Positions 1-5,417 of a stretch of 11,359 bases of DNA are shown here, piece by piece. The first letter of the stretch is position 1, and each line of letters opens with the position of its first letter. The notes beneath the pieces were generated by a model. It saw nothing but the letters and a program-made list of their open reading frames with translations, was not told the origin of the DNA and ran no database searches. The position numbers and the translations under genes are program-made. Source of the DNA: Deltaproteobacteria bacterium (lineage in GTDB: Bacteria; Desulfobacterota; Binatia; Binatales; Binataceae); the NCBI GenBank assembly GCA_003161515.1, contig PMOH01000379.1, positions 1 through 11,359 of the forward strand, given 5' to 3'.

Positions 1-846
1 GCGATGCCGTTGGAGCGCGCGGTGCGCGCGGGCGCGCGGCTGGGTGGATGGGCGATGAATTTCGATCGTCCCAACCGGCCGATCGCGCTCAAAAATCTCG
101 AGATCGCTTTTCCCGAGATGACGCCGGCGGCGCGTCTCAACATCCTGCGCAAGATGTATCGCAGTTGGGGCCGCGTGCTCGCCGAATGGACTCACTTGCC
201 CGAGCTCAGCCGCGCCAACGTCGAGCAGGTCGCCACTTACGAAGGCAAAACAAATTGGGACGAGGCCGAGCGCCGCTCCAACGGCCACGGCTTGTTCGTG
301 CTGACCGGGCATTACGGAAATTTCGAGCTGATGCAGATTGCGCAATCGGTATATGGCTACCGGCTCGCGATCGTGCACCGCGCGCTGCGCAATCCGCTGA
401 TCGACGCCGCTATCTCGACCCAGCGCGTCCGCTACGGCAACCGCATCATCGAGCGCAAGGCGGGCGGGCGCGAGATGATGCGGATGTTGCGGCAGAACTG
501 GATGATCGCGATCGCGCTCGACCTCGATGTGCGCAAGGGCGTGTTCGTGGATTTTTTCGGGATGCCGGCTTCGACCAGCGACGGCATTGCGCGGCTGTCG
601 ATCGTCACCGGCGCTCCCGTGCTGCCGGTGTTTATGGTGCGCCAGGGCGACACGATCCATCACAAAATCACGATTCTGCCAGCTTTTTATCCTGAGAAAA
701 CTCGCAACCGCGAGGCGATGGTGCGCGAGTACACGCAGCAATACAGCAACACACTCGAGCAGATGATCCGTGCGCATCCGGATCACTGGAACTGGATTCA
801 TCGGAGATGGAAAACGCGTCCACCAGGTGAATCGCGCTTCTACTAG
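1..846 (+). CDS. LpxL/HtrB-family lipid A acyltransferase, 5' partial
   Basis: Probable inner-membrane acyltransferase that adds a secondary acyl chain to lipid A. Counting from the ATG at position 4, the family catalytic HX4E motif is visible as HYGNFE (H103, E108). It is followed by GVFVDFFGMPAST (about residues 179-191), which matches the GVF-PFFG-PA-T block of the family, and by the characteristic C-terminal HRRWKTRP. The reading frame is open to the window edge. The visible 280 residues lack the usual hydrophobic N-terminal anchor of proteins of roughly 300 residues, so the true start is probably upstream and the ATG at 4 may be internal. The residue after D173 is L, not the Q common in the DQ motif of this family. 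The stop overlaps the stop of the convergent nucleotidyltransferase gene by four bases. The family is secure; which acyl chain or position it serves cannot be told. Confidence 0.88.
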   Translation, partial: AMPLERAVRAGARLGGWAMNFDRPNRPIALKNLEIAFPEMTPAARLNILRKMYRSWGRVLAEWTHLPELSRANVEQVATYEGKTNWDEAERRSNGHGLFVLTGHYGNFELMQIAQSVYGYRLAIVHRALRNPLIDAAISTQRVRYGNRIIERKAGGREMMRMLRQNWMIAIALDLDVRKGVFVDFFGMPASTSDGIARLSIVTGAPVLPVFMVRQGDTIHHKITILPAFYPEKTRNREAMVREYTQQYSNTLEQMIRAHPDHWNWIHRRWKTRPPGESRFY

Positions 847-1616
847 ATCAGTTTTGGCGGAGGCGACGACGCGAACTCGGTTTTGAGGGCGTCGTAGCTT
901 TTCAGATCGTCCATCGTGCGGAAGTAGCCGGTGTGGACGTAGCCGAAGATCGGTTCCGCGCGCGATACCATCGGGGCGAACAGGCCGTTCATCAAACTCC
1001 ACGGCGCGTGCGGCGGAATCCGGTCGAGGACCGCGGGTTCGGCGACGATCACGCCGCAATACATGAAGGGTGACAGTGTCGCGGCGACGGCGTCGTCGAT
1101 GGCGGGCGGGTAGTCACCGTATTGAAGTGGATCGCGGCGCATCAGCAGGCGCATCCGGCGCAGATTTTTGCCGGCGTCGATTTCGAGGCGGCTGTAGTAG
1201 TCGAGATTGGCGGGGTGGAAGAGCGCGATGGTGGCAATTGCGGAACGCTCGCGATGGAACGCGATCATCGCGCCGAGATCGAGATCGAGGATCGTGTCGC
1301 TGTTGGCGATTACGAACGTGTCGTCACTGAGAAAATTGCGCAGACCGTTGAGCGGGCCGCCGGTGCCAAGCAAAACAGGCTCGGGCGCGTAGGTTAGGTG
1401 CAGTCCGAGCTGCGAGCCGTCGCCGAGGCCGCGCTGAATTTGAGAACCGAGGTGATGGAGATTGATCGCGACGTCGGTGATGCCGGCGCGCCGGAGCATC
1501 GCGAGTGGAAAATTAATCAGCGGACGACCGCCGAGTTCGAGCATCGGCTTCGGCGTCACGTCGGTCAGCGGTCGAAGCCGCTCACCCATCCCGGCCGCAA
1601 GAACCAGCGCCTTCAT
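843..1616 (-). CDS. murU: MurU-like sugar-1-phosphate nucleotidyltransferase
   Basis: Cytoplasmic NTP-transferase, most likely making UDP-MurNAc from MurNAc-1-phosphate in the cell-wall recycling route that bypasses de novo UDP-MurNAc synthesis. Seen in the 257 residues: the N-terminal nucleotide-binding signature LAAGMGERLRPLT (6-18) followed by TPKPML (21-26), a GTGG loop (84-87), and NSD (105-107) whose Asp would bind the metal. It is somewhat longer than typical MurU (about 220-230 residues). Its start overlaps the stop of the kinase gene upstream by four bases (ATGA), with no clear ribosome binding site, so translational coupling is likely. The MurU assignment rests largely on this pairing with an AmgK-like kinase. 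By sequence alone it could be a mannose-1-phosphate guanylyltransferase or glucose-1-phosphate thymidylyltransferase relative. Its TAG stop shares CTAG with the stop of the convergent acyltransferase. Confidence 0.8.
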   Translation of the reverse strand: MKALVLAAGMGERLRPLTDVTPKPMLELGGRPLINFPLAMLRRAGITDVAINLHHLGSQIQRGLGDGSQLGLHLTYAPEPVLLGTGGPLNGLRNFLSDDTFVIANSDTILDLDLGAMIAFHRERSAIATIALFHPANLDYYSRLEIDAGKNLRRMRLLMRRDPLQYGDYPPAIDDAVAATLSPFMYCGVIVAEPAVLDRIPPHAPWSLMNGLFAPMVSRAEPIFGYVHTGYFRTMDDLKSYDALKTEFASSPPPKLI

Positions 1617-2668
1617 GGCATCAGCGCCGCGGAAAGTTTCGGGAATTCGGCGCGCATCTCGGCGAGCATCCGGCGTGTCTGTGCCAGCGCGTGCGGAATG
1701 TACTTACGGTATCCGGTCTTGCCGTTGCGCTCGAACATTTCGAAGCGTCCGATCATTTTGAGCGCGTGCTGCAATACACACAGGCGATAGCTGAGCATAA
1801 ATTCTGGGGCGTCGAGTCCAGCGGCTCCGTGGCGCGCGAGTCCGGCGCAGTAGAAGTCGAGGATGCGGCGCTCGATTGCCGGGGTGATTACATCGTCGGT
1901 GTCGCGAGTCGTCAGGAGCACAGCGAGATCCTGCGCGGCCGGCGCCATCAGCGCGTCCTGAAAATCTATGATGCGAATTCGCGGCCCGTTTTGGATGTAA
2001 AGATTCTCGCGATGGTAGTCCCGATGCGAGAACACGCGCGGAAAGCGATCGAGTCGGGCGGCGAGCATCGCGAGTTCGGGCGCGATCGGCCAAATGTCGG
2101 CGCCGGGTGCAACCGCGGCGAGGCCGACCTCCACAAACTCTTTCAGCTCCCATTCGAAGAGCCGGCCGCTGTAAGTAATCTCGTGCGCGATACATCGGGA
2201 GTCGATTTGCGCGGTGCCGTCAACGTGGAGGCGGATGAGTTCGGACGCGGCGAGGCGGAACAAGTCGGCGGCGTCAGCGCCCGGACGTCGCACCGCGTCG
2301 AGCAGAGAGAGTTCGCCAACATCTTCGACCAGCATCGCGCGGCACGCCGGGTCGGCGTCGTAGAGCGCGGGAACAGGAGCGCCGATCGATTCGAGGAAGC
2401 GGTGCACATTGATCCATGGCGGCTCGGTGACAGGCGCCGGCAGAAGATTGAGTACTCGGACGTAGCGCGGGAGGTCGGCGGGGCCGAGGTCGACGAGGAT
2501 CGCGGTGCCTGGGGCGGGGGTTTCTGGGCGCGTCGCGATAGCGACGCGCCAGAAACGGCGGGTCGAGAGATCGCCGCGGAGCGCGGCGATCTGGTCGAGG
2601 CGCGCGCCCGGCCATCGCTTCGCGATGGCCGATGCTGCCCATGCCTGGAACGCGCCGCTGTCATTCAT
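1613..2668 (-). CDS. amgK: AmgK-like anomeric MurNAc/GlcNAc kinase (APH fold)
   Basis: Probable cytoplasmic kinase that phosphorylates the anomeric carbon of MurNAc (and GlcNAc), giving MurU its substrate. The 351 residues show an aminoglycoside-phosphotransferase fold: GDLSTRRFWR (32-41) corresponds to the glycine-rich ATP loop, LVEDVG (113-118) to the hinge, SHRDYHRENLYI (214-225) carries the catalytic Asp217 and Asn222, and IIDFQDA (233-239) carries the metal-binding Asp235. Length is close to characterised AmgK proteins (about 340). The stop overlaps the start of the nucleotidyltransferase (ATGA), forming a two-gene operon. No Shine-Dalgarno sequence precedes the ATG. Two strong hairpins lie inside the 5' part of the coding sequence (2520-2556 and 2609-2631). 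Substrate is inferred from the neighbour; a homoserine, choline or other APH-type kinase is the alternative. Confidence 0.8.
   Translation of the reverse strand: MNDSGAFQAWAASAIAKRWPGARLDQIAALRGDLSTRRFWRVAIATRPETPAPGTAILVDLGPADLPRYVRVLNLLPAPVTEPPWINVHRFLESIGAPVPALYDADPACRAMLVEDVGELSLLDAVRRPGADAADLFRLAASELIRLHVDGTAQIDSRCIAHEITYSGRLFEWELKEFVEVGLAAVAPGADIWPIAPELAMLAARLDRFPRVFSHRDYHRENLYIQNGPRIRIIDFQDALMAPAAQDLAVLLTTRDTDDVITPAIERRILDFYCAGLARHGAAGLDAPEFMLSYRLCVLQHALKMIGRFEMFERNGKTGYRKYIPHALAQTRRMLAEMRAEFPKLSAALMP
2520..2556. repeat. Hairpin element inside amgK coding sequence
   Basis: Inverted repeat with arms 2520-2536 and 2541-2556 and a 4-base GATA loop. The arms pair over 16 bp with a single bulged base. 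It encodes about residues 38-49 of the kinase, directly after the glycine-rich loop. It may be a palindromic repeat absorbed in frame, or chance from GC-rich codons. Confidence 0.5.
2609..2631. repeat. Hairpin element near the 5' end of amgK
   Basis: Perfect 10-bp stem: CGGCCATCGC at 2609-2618 pairs with GCGATGGCCG at 2622-2631 around a TTC loop. The arm motif CGGCCATCG recurs in the 32-bp palindrome at 2806-2837, suggesting a shared origin. It encodes roughly residues 13-20 of the kinase (around KRWP). Confidence 0.5.
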
Positions 2669-2683
2669 CGGAGATGGATTCTA
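2669..2683 (-). promoter_or_regulatory. Possible -10 box for a near-leaderless amgK-murU transcript
   Basis: On the minus strand TAGAAT (2678-2683) matches five of six bases of the -10 consensus and lies only nine bases before the amgK ATG. Transcription would start within a few bases of the start codon. No Shine-Dalgarno sequence is present, which fits a leaderless mRNA. No convincing -35 box is seen, so this is tentative. Confidence 0.22.
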
Positions 2684-2735
2684 GCGGCGCGAGGCATGCT
2701 CGCGCGAGTGTGACCTTCGTCTCGGTGGAATCGCA

Positions 2736-2797
2736 GAACCCTCACCCGCCGGCCGCGATGCGGCCGGCCTCCTCTCCCGTAAAGTAACGGGCGAGGT
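2736..2797. repeat. REP-like double-hairpin intergenic element
   Basis: Two adjacent stem-loops lie between short segments resembling CCCTCACCC and GAGGT. The first has a perfect 9-bp stem (GCCGGCCGC 2748-2756, loop GAT, GCGGCCGGC 2760-2768). The second pairs CCTCTCCCGT (2771-2780) with ACGGGCGAGG (2787-2796) with one mismatch, around a 6-base loop. The CCCTCACCC...CTCTCCCG...CGGG-GAGG layout is like intergenic palindromic repeats common in proteobacterial genomes. Only one copy is visible here, so repetitiveness is inferred. Confidence 0.5.
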
Positions 2798-2837
2798 AAA
2801 GAAACAACCGGCGCGGCCATCGATGGCCGCGCCGGTT
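2795..2837 (-). terminator. 32-bp perfect palindrome, likely terminator of the DUF1329 gene
   Basis: Positions 2806-2837 form a perfect 32-bp palindrome centred on ATCGAT (left half AACCGGCGCGGCCATC). On the minus strand it is followed by GTTTCTTTA, a T-rich tail that fits a rho-independent terminator for the gene ending at 2888. The plus-strand side has TGTTCC, a weaker tail; no plus-strand gene is expected to read in. With no unpaired centre the hairpin would lose a few base pairs to form a loop. Confidence 0.55.
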
Positions 2838-2848
2838 TGTTCCTCAGA

Positions 2849-2875
2849 CGAAGTCGCGCGAGGCGCGCGACTTCG
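2849..2875. repeat. Second hairpin downstream of the DUF1329 gene
   Basis: Perfect 12-bp stem CGAAGTCGCGCG (2849-2860) and CGCGCGACTTCG (2864-2875) around a 3-base AGG loop, 12 bases beyond the stop codon of the minus-strand gene. No T-run follows on the minus strand, so alone it is a poor terminator. It may stabilise the mRNA 3' end or be part of the palindrome cluster. Confidence 0.5.
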
Positions 2876-2887
2876 ATCGTACTCCTA

Positions 2888-4207
2888 TCAGTCGCCACCC
2901 ACCGCGTGGCCGCCCTCGGCCGCGCGCGCCATCTGCTCCGGCGTGAACCAGTCGCGATCGACCGAGCCCATGTTGATAAACCACGAGTCGCGTGACGGCG
3001 CGACCTGCGACGGATGGTAACAGACGGTCGCGAAGCCGCTCTGCACGTTGATGCTCGAGGAGCCGACTTGGAACTCACGCTTGAATGGATAGATCGCGAT
3101 TTTGGCGTCTGGTTCCGACCGATCTGCGTAATGCATCCACGACGTATAGTTGACGAACAGCTCACCGCTGCGATCGTACATGTCGTTCGCCATCACAAAG
3201 TCCGCTTCGGAATCGATGTACATAACTTCGTGATCGTAAATTGAGTTGAAGCGGTTGGGACGCGGGCGGCCCTCGATGATGAAATCATGGCGTATCTGCC
3301 AGTTGTCGGGGCAATGGCTCGCGCCGCCGTCGGTCGGGCACCGAACGTCAGGCGACTTTGCGACGTTGATCGCCGCGAGCATATTTTTCTCGCCGATCAA
3401 TTTCCAATTGTAGTTCTCGTTCTTGCCGCTGAAGCCTTCGTAGTGATTCGGGTCGTAGGCCTGAGCCCCGGTCGCCGAATCCAGAATCGCATAGTTCAGG
3501 CGGCGGACGCGGCGAGCGCCGGGCGTCCACGTCCAACTCGCGTCCTCTTTATTGGGATCGGCGTAGCGGAACTTGATCAATCCGACTCCACGCTGGTCCT
3601 CGGGGGCGAGAACTGGATAGAGCAATCCGAGAAAGTAGCGGCCGGTTTTCTTGAAATCGGGATCGATCGGCATCGGATCGACTTCGGTGCGACCGACTTC
3701 GTTGTAGCCGGCGTAGTGGCCAACTTCGATATCGGTGATCTCGCGAAACGCCGCATTCTTGCCCCAGTACACGCTGTCGCAATCGAACCATCGCAGATCG
3801 TACTCGTCGCTGGAAATAGGCCTAAACGCCACATTCCACATCACCTTCGTGCCCGCATCCGGATCGTTGGCATCGACGATCGGGAACGGTTCGCCCGCGA
3901 CGTAGCCAACGAGGCTGCGATGGTCGGGCGTCAGCCTCACCTGGCTCGAATATTTCTCGGTCGCGTCCTTGTATGGCGGCGGCCAGTCGATCCGCTCGGT
4001 CGGCGTGACCTGGATCGTCATACCGTGCATCACGCGCAGGTACTGTCCCGGCGAGATGAGGTCCTTTACCTTGTAGGCATTGTCCGGGGTAATAAAGTCT
4101 CCCGGTTTCACCTGAGCTAACGCCGGCGCGCTGGAGATCCCGACCACCAGCATCAAAACGGTGAGAGTTCCGATGCGCCAGCTTCCCCATCCGATTGCGC
4201 GATTCAT
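2888..4207 (-). CDS. Secreted DUF1329 family protein
   Basis: Exported 439-residue protein of the DUF1329 family, function not established; the family is regarded as related to the LolA/LolB lipoprotein-carrier fold. A classical signal peptide is visible: positively charged start, hydrophobic stretch LTVLMLVVGI (15-24) and an ALA-Q cleavage site after residue 31. The mature part is rich in aromatic and charged residues. It contains a FRYADPNKED segment followed by WTWTPGARRVRRLNYA, typical of DUF1329, then a YDHEVMYID stretch near the C-terminal third. There is no lipobox, so it is probably periplasmic. The start is supported by AGAGGG six bases before the ATG. DUF1329 genes are often found with RND-type exporters and DUF1302 genes, but neither is in this window; it seems to be transcribed alone. 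The family call is confident, the role is unknown. Confidence 0.85.
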   Translation of the reverse strand: MNRAIGWGSWRIGTLTVLMLVVGISSAPALAQVKPGDFITPDNAYKVKDLISPGQYLRVMHGMTIQVTPTERIDWPPPYKDATEKYSSQVRLTPDHRSLVGYVAGEPFPIVDANDPDAGTKVMWNVAFRPISSDEYDLRWFDCDSVYWGKNAAFREITDIEVGHYAGYNEVGRTEVDPMPIDPDFKKTGRYFLGLLYPVLAPEDQRGVGLIKFRYADPNKEDASWTWTPGARRVRRLNYAILDSATGAQAYDPNHYEGFSGKNENYNWKLIGEKNMLAAINVAKSPDVRCPTDGGASHCPDNWQIRHDFIIEGRPRPNRFNSIYDHEVMYIDSEADFVMANDMYDRSGELFVNYTSWMHYADRSEPDAKIAIYPFKREFQVGSSSINVQSGFATVCYHPSQVAPSRDSWFINMGSVDRDWFTPEQMARAAEGGHAVGGD

Positions 4208-4254
4208 GTTGATCCCTCTTTCGGCTAGTCGTTGCCGTAGTCTGGAATTAAATC

Positions 4255-4263
4255 TGTTACAAT
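4255..4263 (+). promoter_or_regulatory. Possible extended -10 promoter for nuoACD
   Basis: TGTTACAAT is a TGn extended -10 followed by TACAAT, five of six bases of the consensus. TTGCCG at 4232-4237 is a poor, too distant -35 (20-base spacer), as tolerated at extended -10 promoters. It would give a long nuoA leader. Confidence 0.3.
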
Positions 4264-4274
4264 CCTACATTTGG

Positions 4275-4303
4275 TCATTAGTCCTACTGCTCTGAATCGT
4301 CAA
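4275..4303 (-). promoter_or_regulatory. Possible promoter of the DUF1329 gene
   Basis: Minus-strand TTGACG (4298-4303) matches five of six bases of the -35 consensus. It is followed 17 bases later by TAATGA (4275-4280), a weak -10. The inverted repeat at 4285-4311 overlaps the spacer and the -35, as expected for a repressor site. Confidence 0.25.
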
Positions 4304-4311
4304 TAGCAGTA
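4285..4311. promoter_or_regulatory. Inverted repeat TACTGCT-N13-AGCAGTA, candidate operator
   Basis: Perfect 7-bp arms (4285-4291 and 4305-4311) with centres 20 bases apart, about two helical turns, suit a dimeric regulator. It covers the putative -35 of the DUF1329 promoter. No regulator gene is nearby, so the binding protein is unknown. Confidence 0.35.
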
Positions 4312-4347
4312 ATAATAACCCGCCCGATAGGGCTCACGAAGGCCCTG

Positions 4348-4388
4348 TTTGCATGAGCAATGCCGCACCATGACCACAGTCATGCAAA
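4348..4388. promoter_or_regulatory. Inverted repeat TTTGCATGA-N23-TCATGCAAA upstream of nuoA
   Basis: Perfect 9-bp arms (4348-4356 and 4380-4388) with centres 32 bases apart, about three helical turns. A smaller repeat CATGAC/GTCATG (4370-4375 and 4380... region) overlaps the right arm. It could be a two-site operator for nuoA, or a weak RNA stem in the leader. Confidence 0.35.
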
Positions 4389-4535
4389 TGGTCAAAACAT
4401 TTAGGTACAAATAATTCAGGCCGGTGCAGCGCGCTGAACTAATCTACTTTCCGGAAGCAAATCGAAGATCGTTCCAAAAGACGTGCTCATCGGGTATGGA
4501 TATTCAGATAAGAAGATCTTGTAAGCGTATCGACA

Positions 4536-4889
4536 ATGACTACCTGGTTTCCCGTCGCTGTGACTCTGCTCGTCGCCGGCTTGATCGTCGGCGTCATGTG
4601 CACCCTCAACATGTTGATCGGGCCCAAGCGTCCCACCGCGATAAAGGGCGAGGCGTTCGAATGCGGCAATCCGCCGAGCGGCTCGGCGTGGGGGCGATTC
4701 TCGGTGCGTTTCTACCTGACCGCGATACTCTTTCTGCTGTTCGATGTCGAGGTGATTTTTCTGTATCCGTGGGCGGTCGAGCTGCGCCACCTCGGGATGT
4801 TCGGCTTCGTCGAGGCGCTGATCTTCATCGCGATTCTCGGCGTGGGACTTCTGTACGCATGGCAACGCGGCGCGCTCGACTGGGATTGA
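4536..4889 (+). CDS. nuoA: NADH-quinone oxidoreductase subunit A (NuoA)
   Basis: Small inner-membrane subunit of respiratory complex I, near the quinone channel and the junction with the peripheral arm. The 117 residues contain three predicted membrane helices (about 5-27, 60-80, 86-109). The family motif FECGNPP (41-47) lies in the loop after helix 1. The block FSVRFYLTAILFLLFDVEVIF (55-75) carries the conserved FD-E acidic residues (D70, E72) and is followed by LYPWA. Length is normal for the family. The ATG at 4536 gives a complete protein; the Shine-Dalgarno sequence is weak. It is the first gene of a short nuo block, only six bases before nuoC. nuoB, which usually follows nuoA, is absent here. 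Confidence 0.95.
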   Translation: MTTWFPVAVTLLVAGLIVGVMCTLNMLIGPKRPTAIKGEAFECGNPPSGSAWGRFSVRFYLTAILFLLFDVEVIFLYPWAVELRHLGMFGFVEALIFIAILGVGLLYAWQRGALDWD

Positions 4890-4895
4890 ACATCG

Positions 4896-5396
4896 ATGCT
4901 GGCAGAAAAAATCAAAGCGCGCTTCGGCGCGGAAATTCTCAGCGCGCAAAATGACCGCGACGAGGAGACTTTCACTATCGATCGCGAACGCGCGTACGAT
5001 TTTTTCCGCGCGCTGCGCGACGACCCCGACTTTCAATTCAATTTCCTCACCGACTTGACCGCCGTCGATTGGCTCGATCGCAAACCGCGCTTCGACGTGG
5101 TCTATCAGCTCAACTCGCTCACCCTCTCGCATCGCATCCGCGTCAAGATTGGCGTCGATGGGACCGAGCCCTGGGTTCATAGCGTGGTCGGAGTCTGGGG
5201 CGCGGCCGACTGGCTCGAGCGCGAATGCTTCGACATGTTCGGGATCGCCTTCAAGGGTCACCCCGATTTGCGGCGCATCCTGATGTACGATTCGTTCGAG
5301 GGACATCCGCTGCGCAAGGACTACCTCTACAACAAGCGCCAACCGATCGTTCCCGAAATCGATCCCGTCGTGAATCCGATTCGCCCCACGCGCTGA
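4896..5396 (+). CDS. nuoC: NADH-quinone oxidoreductase subunit C (NuoC, 30 kDa)
   Basis: Peripheral-arm subunit of complex I that packs against NuoD and NuoB and helps hold the quinone module. The 166 residues end with the diagnostic 30-kDa signature: WLERECFDMFGIAF (106-119) then GHPDLRRILM (121-130), followed by FEGHPLRKDY (134-143). It is a stand-alone NuoC, not the NuoCD fusion found in enterobacteria. Length is within the normal range for separate NuoC proteins. It lies six bases after nuoA and 21 bases before nuoD, so all three are almost certainly co-transcribed. The Shine-Dalgarno sequence is weak. Confidence 0.95.
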   Translation: MLAEKIKARFGAEILSAQNDRDEETFTIDRERAYDFFRALRDDPDFQFNFLTDLTAVDWLDRKPRFDVVYQLNSLTLSHRIRVKIGVDGTEPWVHSVVGVWGAADWLERECFDMFGIAFKGHPDLRRILMYDSFEGHPLRKDYLYNKRQPIVPEIDPVVNPIRPTR

Positions 5397-5417
5397 AGAC
5401 GCGACTCGATAATTGCC

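Larger units (their letters stand above)
4208..4535. other. Divergent intergenic region between the DUF1329 gene and nuoA
   Basis: A 328-base spacer, visibly richer in A+T than its surroundings, separating divergently transcribed genes. It holds candidate promoters on both strands and two inverted repeats described separately. No open frame with recognisable protein features, tRNA or known riboswitch was seen. If the plus-strand extended -10 near 4258 is used, nuoA has a leader of about 265 bases. Confidence 0.6.

Noticed and set aside
1691..2713. Long plus-strand open frame opposite amgK
   Set aside because: Composition is typical of an antisense shadow in GC-rich DNA, and the minus strand carries all APH kinase motifs.
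2665..3165. Minus-strand frame across the palindrome-rich spacer
   Set aside because: Arg/Ser-rich shadow overlapping the end of the DUF1329 gene; its sequence mainly translates hairpins.
3287..4120. 277-codon plus-strand frame opposite the DUF1329 gene
   Set aside because: No recognisable domain; the minus-strand frame has a signal peptide and family motifs.
4208..4535. Riboswitch or small RNA gene in the nuoA leader
   Set aside because: Only short inverted repeats were found, without a known riboswitch core or a terminator-like hairpin with a T-run.
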